A stretch of 64,000 nt of DNA from Blastomussa wellsi (Eukaryota; Cnidaria; Anthozoa; Scleractinia; Plerogyridae), in assembly GCA_947652115.1 (NCBI GenBank), contig OX393571.1, positions 16,879,310 through 16,943,309 of the forward strand. The letters run 5' to 3'. Shown here piece after piece: positions 37,692 through 50,978 of the stretch. A program made the position numbers and the translations under genes. How positions within the stretch are numbered: the stretch's first letter is position 1; every line of letters begins with the position of its first letter. The notes below the pieces were generated by a model, which had not been told where the DNA came from, ran no database searches, and saw only the letters and a list, made by a program, of their open reading frames with translations.

Positions 37692-40600
37692 GATCTTGGT
37701 TAAGGAAGATCTTTGTTATGCAAGGTATTGGTTATGCAAGATCTTAGTTAGGCAAGATCTTGGTTATGCAATATCTTGGTTTGACAAGATCTCGGTAATG
37801 CAAAATCTTGGTTAGGGAAGATCTTGGTTATGCAAGATCTTGGTTATGCAAGATCTTGGTTTTGTAAGATCTTGGTTATGCAAGAACTTGGTTAGGCAAA
37901 ATCTTGGTTAGGGAAGATCTTGGTTATGCAAGATCTTGGTTTGGCAAGACCTTGGTTATGCAAGATCTTGGTTATGCAAGATCTTGGTTTGGCAAGATCT
38001 TGGTTATGCAAGATCTTGGTTATGCAAGATCTTGGTTATGCAAGATCTTGGTTTGGCAAGATCTTGGTTATGCAAAATCTTGGTTATTGAAGATCTTGGT
38101 TAGGCAAGATCTTGGTTAGGCAAGATCTTGGTTTTGCAAGATCTTGGTTAGGCAAGACCTTGGTTATGCAAGATCTTGGTTATGCAAGATCTTGGTTATG
38201 CAAGATCTCCGTTAGGCAAGATCTTAATTATGAAAGATCTTGGTTATGCAAGAACTTGGTTATGCAAGATCTTGGTTAGGGAAGATCTTTGTTATGCAAG
38301 ATCTTGGTTATCGAAGATCTTGGTTATGCAGGATCTTCGTTAGGCAAGATCTTGGTTATGCAAAATCTTGGTTATTGAAGATCTTTGTTAGGCAAGATCT
38401 TGGTTAGGCAAGATCTAGGTTCGGGAAGATCTTGGTTATGCAAGATCTTGGTTAGGCAAGATCTTGGTTATTGAAGATCTTGGTTCGGGAAGATCTTGGT
38501 TAGGGAAGATCTTTGTTATGCAAGGTCTTGGTTATGCAAGATCTTGGTTAGGGAAGATCTTGGTTATGCAATATCTTGGTTTGGCAAGATCTTGGTAATG
38601 CAAGATCTTGGTTAGGCAATATCTTGGTTAGGCAAGATCTTGGTTATGCAAGATCTTCGTTATGCAAGATCTTGGTTATGCAAGAACTTGGTTATGCAAG
38701 ATCTTGGTTAGGCAAGATCTTGGTTAGGGAAGATCTTGATTATGCAAGATCTTGGTTTGGCAAGACCTTGGTTATGCAAGATCTTGGTTATGCAAGATCT
38801 TGGTTAGGCAATATCTTGGTTAGGAAAGATCTTGGTTATTGAAGACCTTGGTTCGGGGAGATCTTGGTTAGGGAATATCTTGGTTATGCAAGATCTTGGT
38901 TATGCAAGATCTTGGTTTTGGAAGATCTTGGTTATGCAAGAACTTGGTTAGGCAAGATCTTGGTTAGGGAAGATCTTGGTTATGCAAGATCTTGGTTTGG
39001 CAAAACCTTGGTTATGCAAGATCTTGGTTATGCAAAATCTTGGTTAGGGAAGATCTTTGTTATGCAAGATCTTGGTTATGCAAGATCTTGGTTAGGCAAG
39101 ATCTTGGTTAGGCAAGATCTTGGTCAGGCAAGATCTTGGTTATTGAAGATCTTGGTTTGGGAAGATCTTGGTTAGGGAAGATCTTTGTTATGCAAGGTAT
39201 TGGTTATGCAAGATCTTGGTTAGGCAAGATCTTGGTTATGCAATATCCTTGTTTGGCAAGATCTCGGTAATGCAAGATCTAGGTTAGGGAAGGTCTTAGT
39301 TATGCAAGATCTTGGTTATGCAAGATCTTTGTTTTGGAAGATCTTGGTTATGCAAGATCTTGGTTATGCAAGATCTTGGTTTGGCAAGATCTTGGTTATG
39401 CAAGATCTTGGTTTGGCAAGATCTTGGTTATGCAAAATCTTGGTTATTGAAGATCTTGGTTAGGCAAGATCTTGGTTAGGCAAGATCTTGGTTATGGAAG
39501 ATCTTGGTTATGCAAAATCTTGGTTATGCAATATCTTGGTTATGGAAGATCTTGGTTATGGAAGATCTCCGTTAGGCAAGATCTTGGTTATGCAAGATCT
39601 TGGTTATTCAAGAACTTGATTATGCAAGATCTTGGTTAGGGAAGACCTTTGTTATGCAAGATCTTGGTTATGGAAGATCTTGGTTATGCAAGAGCTTGGT
39701 GAAACAAGATCTTGGTTAGGGAAGATCTTTGTTATGCAACGTCTTGGTTATGCAATATCTTGGTTAGGCAAGATCTTGGTTATGCAATATCTTGGTTTGG
39801 CAAGATCTTGGTAATGCAAGATCTTGGTTAGGCAATATCTTGGTTAGGAAAGATCTTAGTTATTGAAGACCTTGGTTCGGGAAGATCTTGGTTAGGGAAT
39901 ATCTTGGTTATGCAAGATCTTGGTTATGCAAGATCTTGGTTATGCAAGATCTTGGTTAGGCAAGATCTTGGTTATGGAAAATCTTGGTTATGCAAGATCT
40001 TGGTTATGCGAGATCTTGGTTATGCAAGATCTTGGTTTGGCAAGATCTTGGTTATGCAAGATCTTGGTTATGCAAGAACTTTGTTATGCAAGATCTTGGT
40101 TAGGGAAGATCTTTGTTATGCAAGATCTTGGTTATGCAAGATCTTGGTTATGCAAAATCTTGGTTATGCAAGATCTTGGTTAGGCAATATCTTGGTTATG
40201 GAAGATCTTGGTTATGCAAGATCTTGGTTATGCAAGATCTTGGTTATGCAAGATCTTGGTTAGGAAAGATCTTGGTTATGCAAGATCTTGGTTATGCAAG
40301 ATCTTGGTTATGCAAGATCTTGGTTAGGAAAGATCTTGGTTATGCAAGATCTTGGTTAGGCAATATCTTGGTTATTGAAGATCTTGGTTCGGGACGATCT
40401 TGGTTACGGAAGATCTTTGTTATGCAAGGTCTTGGTTATGCAAGATCTTGGTTAGGCAAGATCTTGGTTATGCAATATCTTGGTTTGGCAAGATCTTGGT
40501 AATGCAAGATCTTGGTTAGGGAATATCTTGGTTAGGAAAGATCTTGGTTATTGAAGACCTTGGTTCGGGAAGATCTTGGTTAGGGAATATCTTGGTTATG

Positions 40601-40715
40601 CAAGATCTTGGTTATGCAAGATCTTGGTTAGGCAAGATCTTCGTTATGCAAGATCTTGGTTAGGCAAGATCTTGGTTATGCAAGAACTTGGTTATGCAAG
40701 ATCTTGGTTATGCAA

Positions 40716-40734
40716 GATCTTTGTTTTTACGCAA
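40716..40734 (+). repeat. Off-length monomer, 19 bp (D2)
   Basis: Identical to the unit at 36,746, 3,970 bp downstream. Phase moves from 12 to 15. Confidence 0.95.
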
Positions 40735-41614
40735 GATCTTGGTTAGGCAAGATCTTGGTTATGCAAGATCTTGGTTATGCAAGATCTTAATTAGGCAAGA
40801 TCTTGGTTATGCAAGATCTTGGTTAGGCAAGATCTTGGTTAGGGAAGATCTTGATTATGCAAGATCTTGGTTTGGCAAGACCTTGGTTATGCAAGATCTT
40901 GGTTATGCAAGATCTTGGTTAGGCAATATCTTGGTTAGGAAAGATCTTGGTTATTGAAGACCTTGGTTCGGGAAGATCTTGGTTAGGGAATATCTTGGTT
41001 ATGCAAGATCTTGGTTATGCAAGATCTTGGTTATGCAAGATCTTGGTTAGGCAAGATCTTGGTTATGGAAGATCTTGGTTATGGAAGATCTTGCTTATGC
41101 AAGATCTTGGTTAGGCAAGATCTTGGTCAAGCAAGATCTTGGTTATTGAAGATCTTGGTTCGGGAAGATCTTGGTTAGTTAAGATCTTTGTTATGCAAGG
41201 TATTGGTTATGCAAGATTTTGGTTAGGCAAGATCTTGGTTATGCAATATCTTGGTTTGGCAAGATCTCGGTAATGAGAGATCTTGGTTATGCAAGATCTT
41301 GGTTAGGGAAGATCTTGGTTATGCAAGATCTTGGTTATGCAAGATCTTGGTTATTAAAGATCTTGGTTATGGAAGATCTTGGTTATGCAAGATTTTGGTT
41401 ATGCAAGATCTTGGTTTTGGAAGATCTTGGTTATGCAAGAACTTGGTTAGGCAAGATCTTGGTTAGGGAAGATCTTGGTTATGCAAGATCTTCGTTTGGC
41501 CAGACCTTGGTTATGCAAGATCTTGGTTATGCAAGATCTTGGTTAGGCAATATCTTGGTTAGGAAAGATCTTGGTTATTGAAGACCTTGGTTCGGGAAGA
41601 TCTTGGTTAGGGAA

Positions 41615-41629
41615 TATCTTGGTTTACAA
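41615..41629 (+). repeat. Off-length monomer, 15 bp, TTTACAA type (D2)
   Basis: Copy of the unit at 37,677, 3,938 bp downstream: two monomers closer than the 19-bp marker pair, so D2 lost two whole units between the markers. Phase moves from 15 to 14. Confidence 0.95.
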
Positions 41630-44600
41630 GATCTTGGTTAAGGAAGATCTTTGTTATGCAAGGTATTGGTTATGCAAGATCTTAGTTAGGCAAGATCTTG
41701 GTTATGCAATATCTTGGTTTGACAAGATCTCGGTAATGCAAAATCTTGGTTAGGGAAGATCTTGGTTATGCAAGATCTTGGTTATGCAAGATCTTGGTTT
41801 TGTAAGATCTTGGTTATGCAAGAACTTGGTTAGGCAAAATCTTGGTTAGGGAAGATCTTGGTTATGCAAGATCTTGGTTTGGCAAGACCTTGGTTATGCA
41901 AGATCTTGGTTATGCAAGATCTTGGTTTGGCAAGATCTTGGTTATGCAAGATCTTGGTTATGCAAGATCTTGGTTTGGCAAGATCTTGGTTATGCAAAAT
42001 CTTGGTTATTGAAGATCTTGGTTAGGCAAGATCTTGGTTAGGCAAGATGTTGGTTTTGCAAGATCTTGGTTAGGCAAGACCTTGGTTATGCAAGATCTTG
42101 GTTATGCAAGATCTTGGTTATGCAAGATCTCCGTTAGGCAAGATCTTAATTATGAAAGATCTTGGTTATGCAAGAACTTGGTTATGCAAGATCTTGGTTA
42201 GGGAAGATCTTTGTTATGCAAGATCTTGGTTATCGAAGATCTTGGTTATGCAGGATCTTCGTTAGGCAAGATCTTGGTTATGCAAAATCTTGGTTATTGA
42301 AGATCTTTGTTAGGCAAGATCTTGGTTAGGCAAGATCTAGGTTCGGGAAGATCTTGGTTATGCAAGATCTTGGTTAGGCAAGATCTTGGTTATTGAAGAT
42401 CTTGGTTCGGGAAGATCTTGGTTAGGGAAGATCTTTGTTATGCAAGGTCTTGGTTATGCAAGATCTTGGTTAGGGAAGATCTTGGTTATGCAATATCTTG
42501 GTTTGGCAAGATCTTGGTAATGCAAGATCTTGGTTAGGCAATATCTTGGTTAGGCAAGATCTTGGTTATGCAAGATCTTCGTTATGCAAGATCTTGGTTA
42601 TGCAAGAACTTGGTTATGCAAGATCTTGGTTATGCAAGATCTTGGTTAGGCAAGATCTTGGTTAGGGAAGATCTTGATTATGCAAGATCTTGGTTTGGCA
42701 AGACCTTGGTTATGCAAGATCTTGGTTATGCAAGATCTTGGTTAGGCAATATTTTGGTTAGGAAAGATCTTGGTTATTGAAGACCTTGGTTCGGGAAGAT
42801 CTTGGTTAGGGAATATCTTGGTTATGCAAGATCTTGGTTATGCAAGATCTTGGTTATGCAAGATCTTTGTTAGGCAAGATATTGGTTATGCAAAATCTTC
42901 GTTATTGAAGATCTTGGTTATGCAAGATCTTGGTTAGGCAAGATCTTGGTTATGAAAGATCTTGGTTATGCAAGATCTTGGTTATGCAAGATCTTGGTTA
43001 GGCAAGATATTGGTCAGGAGAGATCTTGGTTATTGAAAATCTTGGTTCGGCAAGATCTTGGTTAAGAAAGATCTTTGTTATGCAAGGTATTGCTTATGCA
43101 AGATCTTAGTTAGGCAAGATCTTGGTTATGCAATATCTTGGTTTGGCAAGATCTCGGTAATGCAAGATCTTGGTTAGGGAAGATCTTGGTTATGCAAGAT
43201 CTTGGTTATGCAAGATCTTGGTTTTGGAAGATCTTGGTTATGCAAGAACTTGGTTAGGCAAGATCTTGGTTAGGGAAGATCTTGGTTATGCAAGATCTTG
43301 GTTATGCAAGATCTTGGTTATACAAGATCTTGGTTTGGCAAGATCTTGGTTATGCAAAATCTTGGTTATTGAAGATCTTGGTTAGGCAAGATCTTGGTTA
43401 GGCAAGATCTTGGTAATGCAAGATTTTGGTTAGGCAAGATCTTGGTTATCCAAGATCTTGGTTATGCAAGATCTCCGTTAGGCAAGATCTTAATTATGCA
43501 AGATCTTGGTTATGCAAGAACTTGGTTATGCAACATCTTGGTTAGGAAAGATCTTTGTTATGCAAGATCTTGGTTATCGAAGATCTCGGTTATGCAGGAT
43601 CTTCGTTAGGCAAGATCTTGGTTATGCAAAATCTTGGTTATTGAAGATCTTGGTTAGGCAAGATCTTGGTTAGGCAAGATCTAGGTTCGGGAACATCTTG
43701 GTTATGCAAGATCTTGGTTAGGCAAGATCTTGAATATTGAAGATCTTGGTTCGGGAAGATCTTGGTTAGGGAAGATCTTTGTTATGCAAGGTCTTGGTTA
43801 TGCAAGATCTTGGTTAGGGAAGATCTTGGTTATGCAATATCTTGGTTTGGCAAGATCTTGGTAATGCAACATCTTGGTTAGGCAATATCTTGGTTAGGGA
43901 AGATCTTTGTTATTGAAGACCTTGGTTCGGGAAGATCTTGGTTAGGGAATATCTTGGTTATGCAAGATCTTGGTTATGCAAGATCTTGGTTATGCAAGAT
44001 CTTGGTTAGGCAAGATCTTGGTTATTGAAGATCTTGGTTCGGGAAGATCTTGGTTAGGGAAGATCTTTGTTATGCAAGGTCTTGGTTATGCAAGATCTTG
44101 GTTAGGGAAGATCTTGGTTATGCAATATCTTGGTTTGGCAAGATCTTGGTAATGCAAGATCTTGGTTAGGCAATATCTTGGTTAGGCAAGATCTTGGTTA
44201 TGCAAGATCTTCGTTATGCAAGATCTTGGTTATGCAAGAACTTGGTTATGCAAGATCTTGGTTATGCAAGATCTTGGTTAGGCAAGATCTTGGTTAGGGA
44301 AGATCTTGATTATGCAAGATCTTGGTTTGGCAAGACCTTGGTTATGCAAGATCTTGGTTATGCAAGATCTTGGTTAGGCAATATCTTGGTTAGGAAAGAT
44401 CTTGGTTATTGAAGACCTTGGTTCGGGGAGATCTTGGTTAGGGAATATCTTGGTTATGCAAGATCTTGGTTATGCAAGATCTTGGTTTTGGAAGATCTTG
44501 GTTATGCAAGAACTTGGTTAGGCAAGATCTTGGTTAGGGAAGATCTTGGTTATGCAAGATCTTGGTTTGGCAAAACCTTGGTTATGCAAGATCTTGGTTA

Positions 44601-44690
44601 TGCAAAATCTTGGTTAGGGAAGATCTTTGTTATGCAAGATCTTGGTTATGCAAGATCTTGGTTAGGCAAGATCTTGGTTAGGCAAGATCT

Positions 44691-47600
44691 TGGTCAGGCA
44701 AGATCTTGGTTATTGAAGATCTTGGTTTGGGAAGATCTTGGTTAGGGAAGATCTTTGTTATGCAAGGTATTGGTTATGCAAGATCTTGGTTAGGCAAGAT
44801 CTTGGTTATGCAATATCCTTGTTTGGCAAGATCTCGGTAATGCAAGATCTAGGTTAGGGAAGATCTTAGTTATGCAAGATCTTGGTTATGCAAGATCTTT
44901 GTTTTGGAAGATCTTGGTTATGCAAGATCTTGGTTATGCAAGATCTTGGTTTGGCAAGATCTTGGTTATGCAAGATCTTGGTTTGGCAAGATCTTGGTTA
45001 TGCAAAATCTTGGTTATTGAAGATCTTGGTTAGGCAAGATCTTGGTTAGGCAAGATCTTGGTTATGGAAGATCTTGGTTATGCAAAATCTTGGTTATGCA
45101 ATATCTTGGTTATGGAAGATCTTGGTTATGGAAGATCTCCGTTAGGCAAGATCTTGGTTATGCAAGATCTTGGTTATTCAAGAACTTGAATATGCAAGAT
45201 CTTGGTTAGGGAAGACCTTTGTTATGCAAGATCTTGGTTATGGAAGATCTTGGTTATGCAAGAACTTGGTGAAACAAGATCTTGGTTAGGGAAGATCTTT
45301 GTTATGCAACGTCTTGGTTATGCAAGATCTTGGTTAGGCAAGATCTTGGTTATGCAATATCTTGGTTTGGCAAGATCTTGGTAATGCAAGATCTTGGTTA
45401 GGCAATATCTTGGTTAGGAAAGATCTTAGTTATTGAAGACCTTGGTTCGGGAAGATCTTGGTTAGGGAATATCTTGGTTATGCAAGATCTTGGTTATGCA
45501 AGATCTTGGTTATGCAAGATCTTGGTTAGGCAAGATCTTGGTTATGGAAAATCTTGGTTATGCAAGATCTTGGTTATGCGAGATCTTGGTTATGCAAGAT
45601 CTTGGTTTGGCAAGATCTTGGTTATGCAAGATCTTGGTTATGCAAGAACTTTGTTATGCAAGATCTTGGTTAGGGAAGATCTTTGTTATGCAAGATCTTG
45701 GTTATGCAAGATCTTGGTTATGCAAAATCTTGGTTATGCAAGATCTTGGTTAGGCAATATCTTGGTTATGGAAGATCTTGGTTATGCAAGATCTTGGTTA
45801 TGCAAGATCTTGGTTATGCAAGATGTTGGTTAGGAAAGATCTTGGTTATGCAAGATCTTGGTTATGCAAGATCTTGGTTATGCAAGATCTTGGTTAGGAA
45901 AGATCTTGGTTATGCAAGATCTTGGTTAGGCAATATCTTGGTTATTGAAGATCTTGGTTCGGGACGATCTTGGTTACGGAAGATCTTTGTTATGCAAGGT
46001 CTTGGTTATGCAAGATCTTGGTTAGGCAAGATCTTGGTTATGCAATATCTTGGTTTGGCAAGATCTTGGTAATGCAAGATCTTGGTTAGGGAATATCTTG
46101 GTTAGGAAAGATCTTGGTTATTGAAGACCTTGGTTCGGGAAGATCTTGGTTAGGGAATATCTTGGTTATGCAAGATCTTGGTTATGCAAGATCTTGGTTA
46201 GGCAAGATTTTCGTTATGCAAGATCTTGGTTAGGCAAGATCTTGGTTATGCAAGAACTTGGTTATGCAAGATCTTGGTTATGCAAGATCTTTGTTTTTAC
46301 GCAAGATCTTGGTTAGGCAAGATCTTGGTTATGCAAGATCTTGGTTATGCAAGATCTTAATTAGGCAAGATCTTGGTTATGCAAGATCTTGGTTAGGCAA
46401 GATCTTGGTTAGGGAAGATCTTGATTATGCAAGATCTTGGTTTGGCAAGACCTTGGTTATGCAAGATCTTGGTTATGCAAGATCTTGGTTAGGCAATATC
46501 TTGGTTAGGAAAGATCTTGGTTATTGAAGACCTTGGTTCGGGAAGATCTTGGTTAGGGAATATCTTGGTTATGCAAGATCTTGGTTATGCAAGATCTTGG
46601 TTATGCAAGATCTTTGTTAGGCAAGATATTGGTTATGCAAAATCTTCGTTATTGAAGATCTTGGTTATGCAAGATCTTGGTTAGGCAAGATCTTGGTTAT
46701 GAAAGATCTTGGTTATGCAAGATCTTGGTTATGCAAGATCTTGGTTAGGCAAGATATTGGTCAGGAGAGATCTTGGTTATTGAAAATCTTGGTTCGGCAA
46801 GATCTTGGTTAAGAAAGATCTTTGTTATGCAAGGTATTGCTTATGCAAGATCTTAGTTAGGCAAGATCTTGGTTATGCAATATCTTGGTTTGGCAAGATC
46901 TCGGTAATGCAAGATCTTGGTTAGGGAAGATCTTGGTTATGCAAGATCTTGGTTATGCAAGATCTTGGTTTTGGAAGATCTTGGTTATGCAAGAACTTGG
47001 TTAGGCAAGATCTTGGTTAGGGAAGATCTTGGTTATGCAAGATCTTGGTTATGCAAGATCTTGGTTATACAAGATCTTGGTTTGGCAAGATCTTGGTTAT
47101 GCAAAATCTTGGTTATTGAAGATCTTGGTTAGGCAAGATCTTGGTTAGGCAAGATCTTGGTAATGCAAGATTTTGGTTAGGCAAGATCTTGGTTATCCAA
47201 GATCTTGGTTATGCAAGATCTCCGTTAGGCAAGATCTTAATTATGCAAGATCTTGGTTATGCAAGAACTTGGTTATGCAACATCTTGGTTAGGAAAGATC
47301 TTTGTTATGCAAGATCTTGGTTATCGAAGATCTCGGTTATGCAGGATCTTCGTTAGGCAAGATCTTGGTTATGCAAAATCTTGGTTATTGAAGATCTTGG
47401 TTAGGCAAGATCTTGGTTAGGCAAGATCTAGGTTCGGGAACATCTTGGTTATGCAAGATCTTGGTTAGGCAAGATCTTGAATATTGAAGATCTTGGTTCG
47501 GGAAGATCTTGGTTAGGGAAGATCTTTGTTATGCAAGGTCTTGGTTATGCAAGATCTTGGTTAGGGAAGATCTTGGTTATGCAATATCTTGGTTTGGCAA

Positions 47601-48437
47601 GATCTTGGTAATGCAACATCTTGGTTAGGCAATATCTTGGTTAGGGAAGATCTTTGTTATTGAAGACCTTGGTTCGGGAAGATCTTGGTTAGGGAATATC
47701 TTGGTTATGCAAGATCTTGGTTATGCAAGATCTTGGTTATGCAAGATCTTGGTTAGGCAAGATCTTGGTTATTGAAGATCTTGGTTCGGGAAGATCTTGG
47801 TTAGGGAAGATCTTTGTTATGCAAGGTCTTGGTTATGCAAGATCTTGGTTAGGGAAGATCTTGGTTATGCAATATCTTGGTTTGGCAAGATCTTGGTAAT
47901 GCAAGATCTTGGTTAGGCAATATCTTGGTTAGGCAAGATCTTGGTTATGCAAGATCTTCGTTATGCAAGATCTTGGTTATGCAAGAACTTGGTTATGCAA
48001 GATCTTGGTTATGCAAGATCTTGGTTAGGCAAGATCTTGGTTAGGGAAGATCTTGATTATGCAAGATCTTGGTTTGGCAAGACCTTGGTTATGCAAGATC
48101 TTGGTTATGCAAGATCTTGGTTAGGCAATATCTTGGTTAGGAAAGATCTTGGTTATTGAAGACCTTGGTTCGGGGAGATCTTGGTTAGGGAATATCTTGG
48201 TTATGCAAGATCTTGGTTATGCAAGATCTTGGTTTTGGAAGATCTTGGTTATGCAAGAACTTGGTTAGGCAAGATCTTGGTTAGGGAAGATCTTGGTTAT
48301 GCAAGATCTTGGTTTGGCAAAACCTTGGTTATGCAAGATCTTGGTTATGCAAAATCTTGGTTAGGGAAGATCTTTGTTATGCAAGATCTTGGTTATGCAA
48401 GATCTTGGTTAGGCAAGATCTTGGTTAGGCAAGATCT
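44691..48437 (+). repeat. Family D HOR unit D3 (3,747 bp between anchors)
   Basis: Carries the derived GATGTTGG head near 45,822 and GATTTTCG near 46,206, both shared with D4 and D5 and absent in D1 and D2. It lacks the TTTACAA-type 15-bp unit because its right half follows the 42,640-44,690 sequence of D2 rather than the D1 continuation, so the unit is a recombinant of two D segments. Confidence 0.9.
46286..46304 (+). repeat. Off-length monomer, 19 bp (D3)
   Basis: Third copy, 5,570 bp after the D2 instance. Phase moves from 14 to 1. Confidence 0.95.
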
Positions 48438-50032
48438 TGGTCAGGCAAGATCTTGGTTATTGAAGATCTTGGTTTGGGAAGATCTTGGTTAGGGAAGATC
48501 TTTGTTATGCAAGGTATTGGTTATGCAAGATCTTGGTTAGGCAAGATCTTGGTTATGCAATATCCTTGTTTGGCAAGATCTCGGTAATGCAAGATCTAGG
48601 TTAGGGAAGATCTTAGTTATGCAAGATCTTGGTTATGCAAGATCTTTGTTTTGGAAGATCTTGGTTATGCAAGATCTTGGTTATGCAAGATCTTGGTTTG
48701 GCAAGATCTTGGTTATGCAAGATCTTGGTTTGGCAAGATCTTGGTTATGCAAAATCTTGGTTATTGAAGATCTTGGTTAGGCAAGATCTTGGTTAGGCAA
48801 GATCTTGGTTATGGAAGATCTTGGTTATGCAAAATCTTGGTTATGCAATATCTTGGTTATGGAAGATCTTGGTTATGGAAGATCTCCGTTAGGCAAGATC
48901 TTGGTTATGCAAGATCTTGGTTATTCAAGAACTTGAATATGCAAGATCTTGGTTAGGGAAGACCTTTGTTATGCAAGATCTTGGTTATGGAAGATCTTGG
49001 TTATGCAAGAACTTGGTGAAACAAGATCTTGGTTAGGGAAGATCTTTGTTATGCAACGTCTTGGTTATGCAAGATCTTGGTTAGGCAAGATCTTGGTTAT
49101 GCAATATCTTGGTTTGGCAAGATCTTGGTAATGCAAGATCTTGGTTAGGCAATATCTTGGTTAGGAAAGATCTTAGTTATTGAAGACCTTGGTTCGGGAA
49201 GATCTTGGTTAGGGAATATCTTGGTTATGCAAGATCTTGGTTATGCAAGATCTTGGTTATGCAAGATCTTGGTTAGGCAAGATCTTGGTTATGGAAAATC
49301 TTGGTTATGCAAGATCTTGGTTATGCGAGATCTTGGTTATGCAAGATCTTGGTTTGGCAAGATCTTGGTTATGCAAGATCTTGGTTATGCAAGAACTTTG
49401 TTATGCAAGATCTTGGTTAGGGAAGATCTTTGTTATGCAAGATCTTGGTTATGCAAGATCTTGGTTATGCAAAATCTTGGTTATGCAAGATCTTGGTTAG
49501 GCAATATCTTGGTTATGGAAGATCTTGGTTATGCAAGATCTTGGTTATGCAAGATCTTGGTTATGCAAGATGTTGGTTAGGAAAGATCTTGGTTATGCAA
49601 GATCTTGGTTATGCAAGATCTTGGTTATGCAAGATCTTGGTTAGGAAAGATCTTGGTTATGCAAGATCTTGGTTAGGCAATATCTTGGTTATTGAAGATC
49701 TTGGTTCGGGACGATCTTGGTTACGGAAGATCTTTGTTATGCAAGGTCTTGGTTATGCAAGATCTTGGTTAGGCAAGATCTTGGTTATGCAATATCTTGG
49801 TTTGGCAAGATCTTGGTAATGCAAGATCTTGGTTAGGGAATATCTTGGTTAGGAAAGATCTTGGTTATTGAAGACCTTGGTTCGGGAAGATCTTGGTTAG
49901 GGAATATCTTGGTTATGCAAGATCTTGGTTATGCAAGATCTTGGTTAGGCAAGATTTTCGTTATGCAAGATCTTGGTTAGGCAAGATCTTGGTTATGCAA
50001 GAACTTGGTTATGCAAGATCTTGGTTATGCAA

Positions 50033-50051
50033 GATCTTTGTTTTTACGCAA
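50033..50051 (+). repeat. Off-length monomer, 19 bp (D4)
   Basis: Fourth copy, 3,747 bp after the D3 instance. Phase moves from 1 to 4. Confidence 0.95.
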
Positions 50052-50963
50052 GATCTTGGTTAGGCAAGATCTTGGTTATGCAAGATCTTGGTTATGCAAG
50101 ATCTTAATTAGGCAAGATCTTGGTTATGCAAGATCTTGGTTAGGCAAGATCTTGGTTAGGGAAGATCTTGATTATGCAAGATCTTGGTTTGGCAAGACCT
50201 TGGTTATGCAAGATCTTGGTTATGCAAGATCTTGGTTAGGCAATATCTTGGTTAGGAAAGATCTTGGTTATTGAAGACCTTGGTTCGGGAAGATCTTGGT
50301 TAGGGAATATCTTGGTTATGCAAGATCTTGGTTATGCAAGATCTTGGTTATGCAAGATCTTGGTTAGGCAAGATCTTGGTTATGGAAGATCTTGGTTATG
50401 GAAGATCTTGCTTATGATAGATCTTGGTTAGGCAAGATCTTGGTCAAGCAAGATCTTGGTTATTGAAGATCTTGGTTCGGGAAGATCTTGGTTAGTTAAG
50501 ATCTTTGTTATGCAAGGTATTTGTTATGCAAGATTTTGGTTAGGCAAGATCTTGGTTATGCAATATCTTGGTTTGGCAAGATCTCGGTAATGAGAGATCT
50601 TGGTTATGCAAGATCTTGGTTAGGGAAGATCTTGGTTATGCAAGATCTTGGTTATGCAAGATCTTAGTTATTAAAGATCTTGGTTATGGAAGATCTTGGT
50701 TATGCAAGATTTTGGTTATGCAAGATCTTGGTTAGGGAAGATCTTGGTTATGCAAGATCTTGGTTTTGGAAGATCTTGGTTATGCAAGAACTTGGTTAGG
50801 CAAGATCTTGGTTAGGGAAGATCTTGGTTATGCAAGATCTTCGTTTGGCCAGACCTTGGTTATGCAAGATCTTGGTTATGCAAGATCTTGGTTAGGCAAT
50901 ATCTTGGTTAGGAAAGATCTTGGTTATTGAAGACCTTGGTTCGGGAAGATCTTGGTTAGGGAA

Positions 50964-50978
50964 TATCTTGGTTTACAA
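50964..50978 (+). repeat. Off-length monomer, 15 bp, TTTACAA type (D4, first)
   Basis: Same TATCTTGGTTTACAA unit as in D1 and D2. Phase moves from 4 to 3. Confidence 0.95.

Larger units (their letters stand above)
35231..39120 (+). repeat. Family D HOR unit D1 (3,890 bp between anchors)
   Basis: The anchor is the tail TCAGGCAA, then TTATTGAA, then GATCTTGGTTTGGGAA, found at 35,231, 39,121, 44,691, 48,438 and 55,422. D1 contains the unusual unit GAACTTGGTGAAACAA at 35,802, whose copies lie at 39,692 (GAGC head), 45,262, 49,009 and 55,993. D1 keeps consensus bases where later units are derived: GATCTTGG at about 36,816 where D2-D5 have GATCTTAA, and GATCTTCG at about 36,666 where D3-D5 have GATTTTCG. 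Private changes include GGGTCTTTG near 36,440 and GATCTTGGC near 36,683. Confidence 0.9.
39121..44690 (+). repeat. Family D HOR unit D2 (5,570 bp between anchors)
   Basis: Matches D1 from its anchor and then runs through a further part (about 42,640-44,690) that is shared with D3 and D4. The D2 to D3 offset of 5,570 bp is 348 monomers plus 2, as predicted by one +3 and one -1 unit. D2 shares the derived GATCTTAATTAGGCAA unit at about 40,785 with D3-D5, but not the GATTTTCG or GATGTTGG changes. Private changes include GGTCTTAG near 39,293, GAGC at 39,692 and GATCTTGATTATGCAA where sister units have a GAATATGCAA end (near 39,615). Confidence 0.9.
42626..50360 (+). repeat. 3,747-bp tandem repeat, about 2.06 copies
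   Basis: The sequence from 42,626 to 46,613 matches 46,373 to 50,360 at a constant offset of 3,747 bp (234 monomers plus 3, from the 19-bp unit at 46,286). Landmarks 43,170, 43,394, 43,970, 44,194, 44,434, 45,202, 45,474 and 45,683 all recur at exactly this distance, most with identical translations. I saw few differences, for example CAATATTTTGG near 42,748 against CAATATCTTGG near 46,495. This period links D2, D3 and D4. Confidence 0.93.
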
